From the NCBI GenBank assembly GCA_025917655.1, contig CP084615.1:1860001-1924000 (forward strand): DNA of 64,000 nucleotides, given 5' to 3'. Both the position numbers and the translations under genes were made by a program. Below, piece by piece: positions 10,355 to 22,062 of the stretch (its first letter is position 1; each line of letters begins with the position of its first letter). This DNA is from Chlorella sorokiniana (taxonomy: Eukaryota; Chlorophyta; Trebouxiophyceae; Chlorellales; Chlorellaceae). The notes beneath the pieces were generated by a model that had not been told where the DNA came from, did no database searches, and saw only the letters and a program-made list of their open reading frames with translations.

Positions 10355-12285
10355 TCACGCCGCGCCCACGGCAGCGGGCGGCGCCATCGCTGGTTGCGCT
10401 GCCGCCTGTGCGGGCTGCTGCTCCTCCTCCGCCTCAGCCGCCTGCGACTGCTGTGTGCCAGGCAGAGGCTCCTCCTCAGCCGCCTCCACGCCCTCCTCCT
10501 TCACCGCCGCCCTCTCCTCCTGCCTTGCAGCAGCGCCGGGCTGCTGGAACAGCGCGGGGTGTGGGCGGCGGGGAAGAAGCCCCAGGGCGCCAGCATGGGG
10601 GCAGGCACCTGCAGGGGGCAGACGGCGGTGCGGATGGGTGCACCGCCAGCTGAGGGCTGCTGGGGGAATGCACGCATGCAGCACAGGCCGCCCCCAACCC
10701 TGCCCCCACCGCTGCTGTGACACGCACATCCCCACCCGCGCCCCGCTCACCCCTGCTCTGGAAAACATGGCGGGGGCCTGCTTCAGGGCCTCGGCCGCCG
10801 CCGCCGCCGCCGCCGCGGGGTCCATGCCAAACACGGCGGCTGGGCCCAGCGGCACGCCCGGCGGGAAGGCGAGAGTGCCGGGGGGCAGGGCGACCCCTCC
10901 CGCCAGCGGCGGCGGCAGCGGCAGCGCCTGCGACGCGCGCTGGCTGAACAGCGCCGACGGGTCCTCGCCCTCCGACCGCCCGTCGCCCTCCGACTGGTCG
11001 CTGCTCACAGCGGGGTGGGCCGCCGCCGCCAGCGGCTGGTGCTGCGCAGGCGCGGGGACCGGGGGCAGCACGGGCACCGGGCGGCGGCGGCGGCGCTGCT
11101 GCTGCCGCCGCTGCCGCCGCGGCGGCCATGGCCTTGGCCTTGGGGTACTTGGGCTTGTTTTTGTAGCGCAAGCCGCGGCGGGGCTGCACAGGGAGCAGGG
11201 GGCCACGCGGGGGAGACTGTCAGCTGTGTCAATACACGACTGGCATTAGCCGGCCAATGTGCAAGGGGGTACCCACTTGCTGGCCAGCAGTGTGGCCCCA
11301 CCCGCCCCAGCACCCAGGGAGCCACTCACCACGAGGGGCTTGAGCGTGCCGTTGCGCAGCCAGCGCGTGCCGCACGCGTTGCACAGCACCGGGTGCTGCG
11401 GGGGCCCCTTGCGCCACTGCGGCGAGTCGTACGGGTGCTCGCACTCGGGGTTCATGCACGGCCCCGTGATCAGCGCCTTGGGCTCGCCGCCCCACCGCCC
11501 GCCCCGCGCGGGGCCGCCGCCGCCTGCTCCACGCTGGACGCGGTGGCGGCGCCCGCAGCCGCCGGCGCGGCCGCGCCGCCGCCCGTGCTGGGAGCCGCGG
11601 AGGCGGAGGCGGCGCGGGCCGAGGCTCGCTGGGCGCGCGTGCTGCGCGCCGCTCCGCGCCCGCCCGGCAGGTAGTCGGCGTCGGCGTCGCCGCCCTCGTC
11701 CTCGCTGGCGGCCGCCGAGTCGGCGCCGGCGCGCGCCAGCAGGCGGCGGCTGGCGGGTCGGCGGCCGGCGGTGGGGAGGCCCACCGAGGCGGGGGAGGCC
11801 TCCAGGGAAGGGGGCCCCATGTGGCGGGAGGAGCGGGTGATCTTGGGAGTGCCGTCAGCGGCGCCGCGCCGCCCAGGGGTGCCCCCCGCCTCCTGCCGGT
11901 GCAGGGGCTCCAGCATCTCGCAGGCGCGCAGCAGGAACTCCAGCCCGCTGTTGCCGCTGTCGGCGGCCTCGTCCCCAGACTCGGCGCCGTCGCCGGCCCA
12001 CAGGGCGCGGGCGCGGGCGGCGGCGGCGCGCCGCGCGGGCGTGCCGCCCAGGCTGCTGCGCTGAGACTTGGAGCAGCCTTGAGAGCTGGTCTGGCTGTCG
12101 GCGTCGCCGTCGTCGCGCAGGCTGAGCTGGCGCTTGAGCGAGGAAGCGGGGGCATGCGCCGCCTGCGCCACCTCGGCCGCGCACGCGTCGGCGCCGCCGC
12201 TCACGGTGCCCGCGCTGCGCTGGCTGGATGTGGCCTGCTTGGCGGGCGAGGCGGGGCCCACCGAGCACACTGCAGCTGGGGGCAT
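10355..12285 (-). CDS. GATA-type zinc-finger transcription factor
   Basis: DNA-binding regulator. The finger lies near 11331-11465 on the minus strand and reads CMNPEC, then DSPQWRKGPP and VLCNACGTRWLRNG. This is the GATA pattern with W-R-K-G-P and C-N-A-C-G; the first Cys pair is spaced C-x4-C rather than C-x2-C. Upstream is a long low-complexity region with an acidic/Ser part (LKRQLSLRDDGDADSQTSSQ) and GLEFLLRACEMLEPLHRQE. Downstream exons carry a basic patch (GLRYKNKPKYPKAKA), poly-Ala runs and an acidic Gln-rich tail ending AAVGAA-stop at 10355-10357. The frame changes just before the finger near 11480-11520. The start given is the first ATG of the exon that begins at about 12307 after a clear AG acceptor; earlier exons probably exist (see 12703-12803). 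The family is sure, the N-terminus is not. Confidence 0.72.
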
Positions 12286-12702
12286 GGGGCTGGCAGCAGC
12301 CTCCCTGCAAGGGAAGGGCAAGCGGGCTGGCGCGTCAGCCTGGGCACGTAAGACGCCGTTGGAGGCAGCAGGGCGCCGCAGCAAAGCTTCCTTTCAGCGG
12401 CCCAGCCGCGCCCTTGAAAGCCTTTGTCGGGCGAACAATCGAGTTTGGGCGTGCCTGCCCGTGCATGCCGTTCAGATTCTCACCCTTCTTGGGATGCAGC
12501 AGGGTGGGGCGCAAACATCCCTGTCCTAGCCGTGGCCCTCTGCAGCAACGGCCCCAGAATAGGGTCCGGATCACTTGCGGGGCGCAGGGAAGGGACGAGG
12601 CCACCCAGGGGCCCATGGCCGCACCTCACCCACCTCCTTCAGCAGCGACATGGGCGGCATGCGGTGCCCGCAGCCTTCCAATCGACCACACAGCGCGGCC
12701 TC

Positions 12703-12803
12703 ACCTTATGCTGTACAGCAGACAGCCGTGGGACTCCTCCAGGCCTTGCAGCAAGCGATCAATGAGCCAGTGGCTGGCCAAACCGCTGCCCACGGTGCAA
12801 ACT
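12703..12803 (-). CDS. Candidate exon, gene unassigned
   Basis: On the minus strand an AG acceptor (TGCAGCAG) is followed by an open stretch reading VGSGLASHWLIDRLLQGL, then EESHGCLLYSI, and a good donor AAG|GTGAGG. A second small block at about 12627-12680 ends AAGGAG|GTGGGTGAGG. Composition and splice sites look like real exons. They could be 5' exons of the GATA gene, but the phases do not join to its first clear exon, or they may belong to a separate small gene. No family recognised. Confidence 0.35.
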
Positions 12804-13436
12804 GCTGCACTGCACAGAGGGCGCAGGCAGGGAAAAGGAGCGAGACGTCGGGAGGGCGGCTGATCAGGAGAGCAGCCGCACACATGGCAGCGCGCCGCCA
12901 AAGGCGATGGGAGCCTGTTTGCCGGCTAGAGAAGTGGGTTTGCTCCCACTTTCACCCTTGACCACGATTATAGCCAGCAGGAGGCACGCTGCCGCGGGCG
13001 CTCGCGGGGCCCAGCGCGACTGCAAGACGTCCCCCTGCGCGAACCCGACCCTCTGCGCGGCTACGCACCTGAGACAGAGCTTCTGGTGGGTCTGCAGTCA
13101 CTGTCAAGGCCGCCGCACGCTGAACTGGTGCAAGGCCGGGCAACGGCTGCTAATCTTTGTGATCGAGGGGTGTTGCCAGGCCAGAGGCACTGGTTGCACT
13201 TCAGTATGGTCGATTATAGTCAATTACGGACGAATGAAGCGTGAAATGCGGTCGCACGGGGCATGAGCAGTTGGCTGATGGCGCGCCATGGCGGCTGGTG
13301 AGCTGGCGTTGGTGCAATGCGTGGCATGTGGTGCTGGTGCTGTGTTCTTGCCCCTGGCCAGCTGCCCATCTGGCGCCATTTTGCGGCAGAGTTGCAGTAA
13401 CAATCGGGGGCAGTGGTTGGTGCCATGAATCTGGCG
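12804..13436. other. Intergenic, no gene resolved
   Basis: About 630 bp between the 5' side of the GATA gene and the 3' end of the ASNSD1-like gene, both on the minus strand. It probably contains the GATA promoter and the other 3' UTR. No conserved frame or structured RNA is seen. Confidence 0.4.
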
Positions 13437-15972
13437 TTAAGCCATGCCATCACTCAAAGCGCCCAGCGGCGGCACGTTGGTGAGCAGCACCGAGCCGGCA
13501 TGCGCCAGGTTTGCGCGGCGCGTGCCACCAAACTGCGCCGCGTTAGCCTTGGCTGCGAGCCGTGTTCCAAACTGGATCGCGCGCTTGACCCGCTCCGCCG
13601 CACGCGGCAGGCCCAGCCGGGCGCAGGCAGGCGCGCAGCAAGCGCTTGTCGCCGGCGCCAGGGGGCAGGCGCAGGTCGGCGGCGTGGTGCAGGGCGCTGC
13701 CAGCACCGCCGCCACAACGCCCTCGTCCAAAAATGGGTGCCGCGCCTCCCTGTCGAAAGGGCGCGAGGATGGGAAGGCTGGGCCAGGCTGGCTGCCGCAC
13801 AGAGCAGCGCCGCCTTGCATCCCAGCGCCAGCACCTGGAACTTACTGTCAGCATCCGCCCACGCCGCGGCAGTGGCTCACCACAACATCCATGGCCGTCC
13901 CTTCCCCACCCACCCAATCCTCCTGCCGTCGTTGCGCCGCCCCCCCTTTTACCCCCTTCCCACCCTGCTGCACCCACCTGCCGTGGTCAGCCACCAGGCG
14001 GTCGTCGCGGCCCAGGTTGCGCAGCCAGAGGCGGCCCAGGTCCAGCGCCAGCTCAGCCTCCAGCCCCGCCCAGCCGCCGCTCCTGAAGGCGGTACGGTGC
14101 CGCCCGTACCCCCGCACAGCTCGTCGGCGCCGTGGCCCAGCAGCACGACGCGGGCGGGGGAGCGCACCGCGCCCGCCGATCCCCGGCCAGCTGGCGGGCG
14201 GCGGCTGGCGGTGCCGCCCGCCTCTGGCCCCGGTCGGGCGGCTGCTGCTGCTGCTGCCGGGCGCGAGGGCCTGCGCCCCCTGCTGGGGCCCCGCGCCGCC
14301 TCCCGCGCCTCCTGCTGCCGAGTCTCCGCCGTGCTGCCCGCGTGCGGCGCCGCGCTGCCCTCCCCCAGCTCCCTCCCCCTCGTCCTCCACCAGCACGCCC
14401 TCCCCCGCGCCGCCAGCCACAGCGCGGCGCCGATGTTGAGGTCCATGACCGTGTCGGCGGGGGCCAGCAGGCGCAGCAGGCGGCCCCGCACCGCCGCCAC
14501 GTCGCCCAGCCCGCAGTCCACGGCCAGCAGGCGCCAGGGGCGGTCGGGGCCAGCGCGCGCAGCTCGCGCAGCGCGTCCAGGGCCGCCAGGCGGTCGGGCG
14601 AGGCGCCGCCGTCGAAGCACAGGCTGGCCAGGTCGATGGGGGTGCCAGGTGGCAGCGCCTCGTGCGCCAGCGCCGCCAGCAGCGTGGAGTCCACGCCGCC
14701 GCTGAACAGCACCAGCACCGGCGCGGGCGGCTGCAGGGCGGGAGGCTGAGCCCCTGCTGGCGCCGCACCGCCGCGCCTGGCGCCGCCGCCTCCGCCCTGG
14801 CAGCCCAGCTGCAGGCCGCCCAGCCGCGACGACGCCACCTCCTCCCCATCTTCCCATCCCTGCCGGCTCTGCTGCTCGATGCAGCGGCACCGCACAGCCA
14901 CGGCCCGCCTCAACGCCTCCAACACCGCGTCCACGCTCCGCTCAAAGCCTGGGTCATGCTCGACGCCCCCTGACTCCCTGCCTCCTGCCGGCCCCGCCGC
15001 CGCTGCCACCGCTTGCCCCCTTGCGCTGCTGGCTCCAGCGGCGGGCCGTCAGGCTCGACCAGGCCTGGCGCCCGCCTGAACTGCAGCAGGCGCTGCACAA
15101 AGGGGTCGACCCAGTCGTGCCGCGTCAGCAGCGCCGTCACCTTGGCGCCTGGCGCGGCGCATGCAGCGCCCCAGCTGCTGCCTCCCTGCGCGGCTGCGCC
15201 TGCAGGCTGTACAGGCCCGGCGCCAGCTCAGCAAAGCCCTGGAAGGGCGCCGCCGGGTCCAAGGGAGCGCAGGAGCTCAGCATGAAGCGCCCGTCGCCGG
15301 GCGGGGCAGGTGCAGCAGCAGGCTGCGGCGGCCTGCATGCAGGGCGGGCAGAAGGGCAGGCATAGCAATGAAGATGAAATGAGGTTGAGTGGAGCGTGGC
15401 AACGCAAAACGCCCTCAAGCAGCAGCAGGGGGCTCACCGATGGGGTCGCGCCCAAACCACAGCGTGCGCGTCGCGTGCTGCCAGAACACCAGCGCCCACG
15501 GCCCCCGCAGCCCTGCCAGCAGCGCTGCGACGTCTGCGCCAGGGTGGCTGAGCGCCTGCAGCAGCAGCGCCGCGTCGCTGGCCAGCGGCGGCACCTCCAG
15601 GCCGCCAAACACCTGGCCATTGAGCAGGAGCACGTTGCCGCTGGCGGCGCGCGCAGCGGGCTGGAGACGGGCTCAGACCCCCGCAGCTGCAGCAGCGAAC
15701 CAATGAACTGCAAAGATGCCGTGTCAAGCTGGACCTGCGCAAAGGGGTTGGGAGTTTGAGGGAATATCTTCTGAGGTGCCGCAGCAGGCGCTCCCGTCTG
15801 GCCCGCCAGGCTGTCCTCACCGTGCATGAGCCCTGGGTGTCTGGTCCACGACATTCGAGGCCCTCGGAGAAGTCTTCTAGGGCAGGGGATCCCGCTTCCA
15901 GGCCAACGTGCTCCTCCCCGATTCCCCACTGACCACGCGGAGGCCAGAGGCCACAAACAGAATACCACACAT
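13437..15972 (-). CDS. Asparagine synthetase domain-containing protein (ASNSD1-like)
   Basis: Two-domain protein of the class-II glutamine amidotransferase / asparagine-synthase type. It begins MCGILFVASG at 15970-15972, so the N-terminal Cys nucleophile is kept. LECRGPDTQG, LLLNGQVFGGLEVPP and GPWALVFWQHATRTLWFGRD follow, which is the order of ASNSD1 rather than classical AsnB. The C-terminal PP-loop is VLVLFSGGVDSTLLAAL. Then come VVLLGHGADELCGGYG with RTAF, and EARHPFLDEGVV, the synthetase-domain signatures. It ends PLGALSDGMA-stop (TAA at 13437-13439). It is split over several short exons. A frame change near 15940-15955 falls in a G-run just after MCGILFVASGLRVVSG, and others fall near 14520 and 14130. 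Activity is not proven for the ASNSD1 branch, so amide transfer to aspartate is only an inference. It is divergent with the GH99 gene over a 201-bp gap. Confidence 0.82.
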
Positions 15973-16173
15973 TAATGCAAGCAAGGCATTGTGATTCGTG
16001 AGCACTGAGTGCCAAACGGGCGCATGCATGCGATTTGCATGTCGGCCTAAAGTGACGTGGCATGGACGCATGAGTTCTTCGCAAGGAGGCGCTGGATGGC
16101 GAGATTCTAATGGTTTCCATTAAGATCATGATCTTCTTACCATCTTATTTGCATTGAGGATCGATGGGCAGCC
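15973..16173. promoter_or_regulatory. Shared divergent promoter, ASNSD1-like / GH99
   Basis: Only 201 bp separate two start codons facing away from each other, so both core promoters must lie here or in short leaders. The stretch is AT-richer than the genes and contains several GCATGC/ATGCAT-type palindromic hexamers (about 16021-16040). No TATA box is claimed. Confidence 0.45.
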
Positions 16174-17950
16174 ATGTCGGGCCGCCTTTGTTACGGCAGC
16201 GCCTGGCTGCTTGTGCTCTTTGGGGTTTGGACCGCTGCAGAAGCTCTTGAGGCACTTGATCTTCCCCCAGAGCTGAGGACGCACGCCTTTTACTACTGCT
16301 GGTGAGCGATGGCGACGGCCTCGCTGGCAAGCCGCGCCGACATCTTTTGAACCGTCTGCCCTGCAGCGGCCACCTGAGAATGTGCCTCTACGTAGGTACG
16401 GCACTCCTGAAACCGACGGCGCCTACAAGCACTGGAACCACGAGGTGCTGCCGCACTGGACCGAGGCCGTCAACCGGCTGCACCCCGTCGGCAGGCGCTT
16501 CCAGCCGCCGCGGGAGCTGCACAGCCCCTTCTACCCGCTGGGGGCCCCTACAGCTCCAGCGACGCGGGCACCGTGCGGCGCCACATGCGGCAGCTGCGGG
16601 GGGGCGGGGGTGGGCGTGGTGGTGGCATCCTGGTGGGGCCCTGCCTGGCGCAAGGGCGGCACCGACACCCAGGCAAGGGCGGCGTTGCCCCCTTGGCATG
16701 CCGGCTCCCGCTGTGAGCCGCCTGCTGCAGCTGACGTGCCTCTTCTGTGCTGCCCGGCGGCGCAGGGAGTGAGCACGGACGCGGTGCTGCCGCTGCTGCT
16801 GCGCGTGGCGGGGGAGGAGGGGGTGCGGGTGGCGCTGCACCTGGAGCCGTACCCCGGGCGTACCGCGGCATCCGTGCGCGAGGACCTGCTGTACCTCATG
16901 TCCGCCGTGGGGACTCGCCCGCGCTGCTGCGCGTCGGCCCCCGCCGGTTGCCTGTCTACTACGGTGGGGCGTGCCCGCAGCCGCCAGCGGCTCCCGGCCC
17001 TGCAGGCGGCAGCCCTGGCAAGCGGTGGCAAGTGTCCCGGTTGTTTCCTTCCGCGCTGGGCGGCGCGGGCTGACACCTGCTGCCGCCCGGCACCTGCCGC
17101 CGCAGTGTACGACTCCTACCACATCCCTGCCGATGAGTGGGCCGCGGTGCTGGGCCCCGGCGGCGCGCTGAGCCTGCGGGGCACCCCGCCGACGGCCTCT
17201 TCATCGCCCTGTGGCTCGACGCGCGCGACGGCGACGCCCGCCTGCTGCCGGGCGGCTGGGACGGGTTCTACACCTACTTCTCCTCTGAGGCCGTCTCCCA
17301 CGGCGCAAACCCCGCCAACTGGCCCGCCCTGGCAGCCTGGGCGCGCCGCCACCGCCGCCTCTTCATTCCCTCCGTAGGACCGGGCTACAACGACCAGCGC
17401 ATCCGGCCGTGGAACGCGGCGGCCACGCGGCGGCGCGAGGGCGGGCGGCGCTACCGCCGCTGGTGGGACGCGGCGGCGGCTGTTGGGCCCTGGGCCGTGT
17501 CCATCACCTCCTTCAACGAATGGGTGCGCCCACCAGGCCACCCCACCAGCGGGGAGAGGGGGCCCTGCCGCGCAGCAGCGCTGCCAACCACATGGCCGGG
17601 GCTGGAGATGGTTCTGGCCCCCGCCAGCCTGTCAACCTGCAAAGCCAGCGCCGCCTGCGTGCCCGCCGCCGCTGCAGGGAGAGGGCACCCAGATTGAGCC
17701 TGCACAGGTGTTTGCCCCGCCTGCGGATGGCGGCGCGGCCGCATATGAGTCGTATGGGGAGGTGGCAGGCAGGGACGAGTTCTTGTACCTGAACATCACG
17801 CGGAGTGCGCCGAGGGCCTGGCAGCAGCAGCAGGCAAGCGGCAGTGGCAAAAGGAACCCAACGCTGAACTCTGACCCAGCCCTGCCTGCCCGCCTTGCAA
17901 GCCATGCGTTCACAGGCATTCAAGCAGTCGAGCATAGATGTCAGGAGGGG
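16174..17950 (+). CDS. GH99 endo-alpha-1,2-mannosidase-like glycoside hydrolase
   Basis: Family GH99 enzymes cut internally in glucosylated high-mannose N-glycans in the Golgi/ER. Exon 1 (16174-16301) encodes a signal peptide or anchor (LCYGSAWLLVLFGVWTAAEA) and runs into ELRTHAFYYCW. The next exon gives YGTPETDGAYKHWNHEVLPH. Later blocks are VVVASWWGPAWRKGGTD, VALHLEPYPGRTAASVREDL (the E of LEPY is a conserved active-site region), VYDSYHIPADEWAAVL, LFIPSVGPGYNDQRIRPWN, SITSFNEW and EGTQIEPA. Exons: 16174-16301, 16396-16672, 16766-16963, 17106-17523, 17677 onward. The intron after 16672 has a GC donor. Frame breaks at 16541-16545, about 16600, about 16905 and about 17190 are each repaired by one base in a G or C run or nearby. 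The end is approximate: after NITRSAPRAWQQQQ near 17832 the frame stays open and no clear stop is found. Confidence 0.85.
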
Positions 17951-18021
17951 CCAGCAAGAATGGGCGAGGCCTGCGGTCAAATCGGAGGAAGAAGGGCATC
18001 AGGGTGCGGCGAGGAAGAGCA

Positions 18022-19103
18022 TCAGTGCTGGGGGAAGGTGGAGCAAGAAAACAAAGAGCTGGCAGTGCTTTGGTCGGGAGGCCGCGCGGCAGGCTTGCAG
18101 CCCACTGGCGGTCTGCTGGTCAGTTTGCTGCGCTTTGCGAGGCCCTGGTGGGCTGGCTTGCCGCAAGCTTGCCCGCGCTGGAGCCACCCGGGGAAGCAGG
18201 GCTTCATGCCGTGCTGTTTCAGGAAGAGGGGGCGCCTCGGCTGCCTCAAAGCCCTCGGTGCCGTTGGCCGCCGCCTCCTCTGGTTCAGCCGCGGGGGTGG
18301 CGGCGCCTGCGTGGCCTCCTCAGCCTGCGCCGGGGGCTTCTCCGGCTGCGGCACCGGCACCAGCTCAAACTCCACCAGGCTCAGGTTGAAGTCGTGCTTG
18401 GGCTCAAAGCTGTGCCCGCTGGCCGCCTCCATCTTGCCCCACTGCGGCACAGGGGCGGGCGGGTGGCGGCCCCGCGGAGCAGCAGCCGGGTGGAGGCAGG
18501 AGGGCAGCGCTGCATGCTCCTGCCGCATGCCCCGCCCCACCCGGCACGCACCTGATTCACTGCCAGGCGCATGCTGCCGCGGTACATGTCGATCTTGGCG
18601 TTGCGCAGCGTGACGTAGCTGCCGGGCGTCATGAGCTCCACTGCGGCAGCGGGGGCTGAGAGCGTTCTGAGCATCCAGGGCTCACAGGGCTGGACTGCCC
18701 AAAGCGGCTTGCCATGACACGTACCAGCTTTCATGTTTTTCACTTTTCACCCACAGCAATGGTGCCTGGCAGTAATGCAGCATAGGGCAGGCAAACGAGG
18801 AGCAAGGGCCGCACCCTGCTCGTTGCGGGCGGTGAGCAAGATGGTGCCCGTCTCGTCGCCAACCGTGCACTCCGCCACCCTTTGCGGCTTCAAGGATCCG
18901 CGTGCCGGCTTATCTACCACTATCTTGCAATCCACGACCTGCACACAAAGGGGGCGCCTGAGCCGATCGGCGGCAGCCGTGGGCGGCAGGGGTGGTCAAC
19001 GCGTGCTGGAGTCGCTGCGCACCTTAACAACTAGATTGTGTCCATGCGTGTCGGGCCTCAGTTGCTCAACTTTGCCCCAAACAGGGGGAGTCTTACTGCC
19101 CAT
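18022..19103 (-). CDS. OB-fold nucleic-acid-binding protein (At4g28440 / SOSS-B-like)
   Basis: Small single-OB-fold protein of the plant At4g28440 type, predicted to bind single-stranded nucleic acid. Exons on the minus strand: 19023-19103 (MGSKTPPVWGKVEQLRPDTH...), 18815-18938, 18552-18640, and 18441 downward. Phases join exactly. Family motifs are HGHNLVVKVVD, VAECTVGDETGTILLTARNE, GSYVTLRNAKIDMYRGSMRL and FNLSLVEFELVPVPQPEKPP. The C-terminal tail is uncertain. In the open frame it is Arg/Pro-rich and stops at 18022. A one-base shift at a C-run near 18300 instead gives an acidic tail (AAEPEEAAANGTEGFEAAEA) more typical of the family. Its 3' end approaches that of the GH99 gene from the opposite strand. 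The exact role is unknown. Confidence 0.85.
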
Positions 19104-20062
19104 CGCGCTCACTGCTGCACTGAAGGGATATCAAAGGGACCCAGGAACAACACGCTTCGCAACTCTTATGCAACGGAAGGTATGCAGGCTTTGAGCAGGT
19201 TGGTGCTGGCCCTGCATGCTGTGGCTGGGTGCAACCGTGCGTGGCGAGTGCATTGGTGCATGAGCGCATTTCCTTGACAAAGGCCACTGCCTTGTCAGAG
19301 AGGGCTTCTGATTTGCTGTATGAGCAAGCAAGACTGCTGAGCATCGTGAAAAGCCGCCAGCACAACCAGTGGTTGGGCCGCCCATGGACGGTTGCAAACT
19401 GTTTCGAGGAGTAAAGCCTGCACTTACAGAGCTAGCACTGCAGCAGTAAGGATGTCAGCAGAGTCAACGCCCTCGGCGGTACGGTAAAAACCGCCGGGAG
19501 GGCCAGCGACGCTTCCAAACAATGTTGGTACATTGCCCCCTTGGGGGGCACTGGGAAGAGGGGGGCGGCAGGCAGGAGGCGTGGCACACAAATGCCGCCG
19601 CAGCGACTGTGAGACCCGCTGAGGGAGGCAGGCAGCAGTGGCGTGAGTGGCTATTGAGTGGCAGGTGACGACAGAAGGGTTGAGCAGGGGTGCTCCAGAA
19701 TACTTGGCAGGAAAACTGGTGGATTGGAAGGGAGTTTGATGGATTTGGCGGCAAAGGAGGGGACACAGGGGGCGCCGTGCCAATAAAATGTGCCATTCTG
19801 AGCTACACTGCGGAGAGAGGGGCGGGGCTGGGGGAGTGAGAGCCACAGGGGCATCAGGGCTGGAGGGCCCAGCTGCGCCCTCGCACCAAGCCGCTCGCGG
19901 CTAGCTGCACCGAGGCCAGCATGGATGGGCAGGCATGTGGGTGGCTGAGGCCACACTCGCTAGGGAGCACTTATCATTCCTTCACGCTGGAAAACAGCAG
20001 CGGCGGGCCGTCATGCCGGCGCCGCGTCGCCAGTGCTGCCGGGCGGGCGGCTGGGGCGCCAG
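19104..20062. other. Intergenic, no gene seen
   Basis: This 959-bp gap lies between the start of the OB-fold gene and the end of the sigma-factor gene, both on the minus strand. It should contain the OB-fold promoter and the sigma 3' UTR. The longest frames (for example 19424-19846 minus) have no domain and a skewed composition. No tRNA or repeat is seen. Confidence 0.5.
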
Positions 20063-22028
20063 TCAGAGGTGGACCAGCTGGCCCAGCCGGCTCGGCGAGC
20101 GCAGCTTGCGGATGGCCTTGGCCTCAATCTGGCGGATGCGCTCGCGAGTGACCTGCGGCAGCGAGGGGGCGGCGGCGGCGGCGGGGCAGGTCAGAAGGGT
20201 TGCGCGCAGGAGCTCAGCCACAGCCGCAGCGAGGGGCGGGGGAGGCAGGGAGCGCTGGCAGGTGTGGGCTGGCTGCGTAACACGCCGGGGCGAGCGACCC
20301 GCCGGCACGCCTCAAACTGCAGCCCCGGCTTTGCTGTGGGCGGGGTCCGACTAGACTGCTGACCGGGGCAGGGCGCAACAATCTGTGTTTCATCCCGCCT
20401 GCGCGTTTCACCAGCTGCAACAGCGCCTGCTTCACGACAAAGCCAGGCAGGGATTCCGTGCTGGCCCGCGTGGCGACCAGCCCCCACCCTTTCTCTCCCC
20501 CACACTCACGTTGAAGGCCTTGCCCACTTCCTCGAGCGTCTTCTCGTGCCCGTCGTCCAGGCCGTAGCGCATCTTGAGGATGCCGCACTCGCGCTCCGTC
20601 AGCGTGAGCAGCACGCTGTTCAGGTCGTCCTTCATCATGCGGTGGTGCGCCAGCTCAGCGGGGTCGTCCTGCACAAGCGGGCGGGCGGGGGTGGGGGTCA
20701 GTGAGAGGGGGAGGAGAGGGATGAAAAGAGGCCGAAACAGGGGCGCGCCCACAGGCCAAGCAGGGCGTGCATGTGCAAGGGGGACGGCGGCGCGGCGGCC
20801 CCGCAGCGGCCCCTCTCACATCCTCCTCCGCCTCCTCCACCCACTGCTCCCCCGGCGCCTTCTCCTCGCCCGCGTCGCCGCCCGCCATGGGCCCCGCCTC
20901 GCGGCTGGTGGGCGTGCGGAAGGCCTTGTACAGCGCCACCAGCTTGGCGTGGGGCAGGCCGCAGCGGCGTGCCACCGCCTCGGGGCTGGGCGCCGCCCCG
21001 TCTCCTCCCACAGCGCCTGCTCCGCGCGCCGCACCCGCGCCATCGCCTCGTGCAGGTGCACCGGCAGGCGCACGACGCGGGCCTGGTCGGAGATGGAGCG
21101 CGTGACGGCCTGCCGGATCCACCAGTGCGCGTAGGTGGAGAACTTGAAGCCCTTGGTCGCGTCAAACTTGTCCACGCCGCGCTGCAGCCCAACCATGCCC
21201 TCAGCCACCAAGTCCTGCGGGTGCGGAGAGGGGGGGGGGTATGTCACACAGGCAGGCAGGTGGGCGGGCGTGGCGAGGGGTGCACCGCTAGTCAGGGACC
21301 CCGGGCGACAACGACAAGAGCAAACAGCATCCAGGGCGGGGCTGGCTGCTGTGCCCTGGCGTTGCAGCCTGCCGGCGCAGCCAGGCGGCCAGGGGATGGC
21401 GAGGGCGGGGGCAGCAGGGCTGCCCGCGAGCGCACCTGGAGCGTCAGCCCGCGCCCCACGTACTTCTTGGCGATGGACACCACCAGGCGCATGTTGCAGT
21501 TGACCATGAGCTCCCGCGCCTGCAGGCCCAGCGCCAGCCGCTCGCGCAGCTCGCCGCCGTCGGCGCACCCCGCCGCCGCCACCCACTCCTCCTCGCTGGG
21601 GGCGGCCGTGGGCGGCGCGGAAGCTCGCCGCCGCCTGCACCAGGGCCAGCCGGTCCTGCACAAAGCCCGCCAGGCGCCGCTCCTGCTCCGCGGTGAGCAG
21701 GGCGTTGGTGGAGATGGCGCGCATGAAGGTGTGGGCGTCGGCCTCCAGGCTGGCCGCCGCCGCCGCGCGCTTGCTCAGCCCAACAGCCTGGGCGCGCGCG
21801 CCTGCCGTCGGCGCTGCCGCCGCGCGCCCCACTGCCGCACGCGCTGTGTGCGCGCCGCGGCTCGCGCCGCCGCGCCACTGAACGGCACCGCGCTGCTGGC
21901 TGCAGCCGCGCCAGCGCGAGCGCCCGTCGCACCCGCCCGTCCGCTGACGGCGGTCAGGTGCTCGGCGGCCGCGGCGGCGGCTGCAACCACGGCCTCCCGG
22001 CCGCGCCCGCTGCCGGTCGCCTTGGCCG

Positions 22029-22062
<34 letters not shown>

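Noticed and set aside
22031-22060. Pathological-type triplet expansion
   Set aside because: Ten CTG units in a Ser-rich linker are ordinary for GC-rich algal coding sequence.
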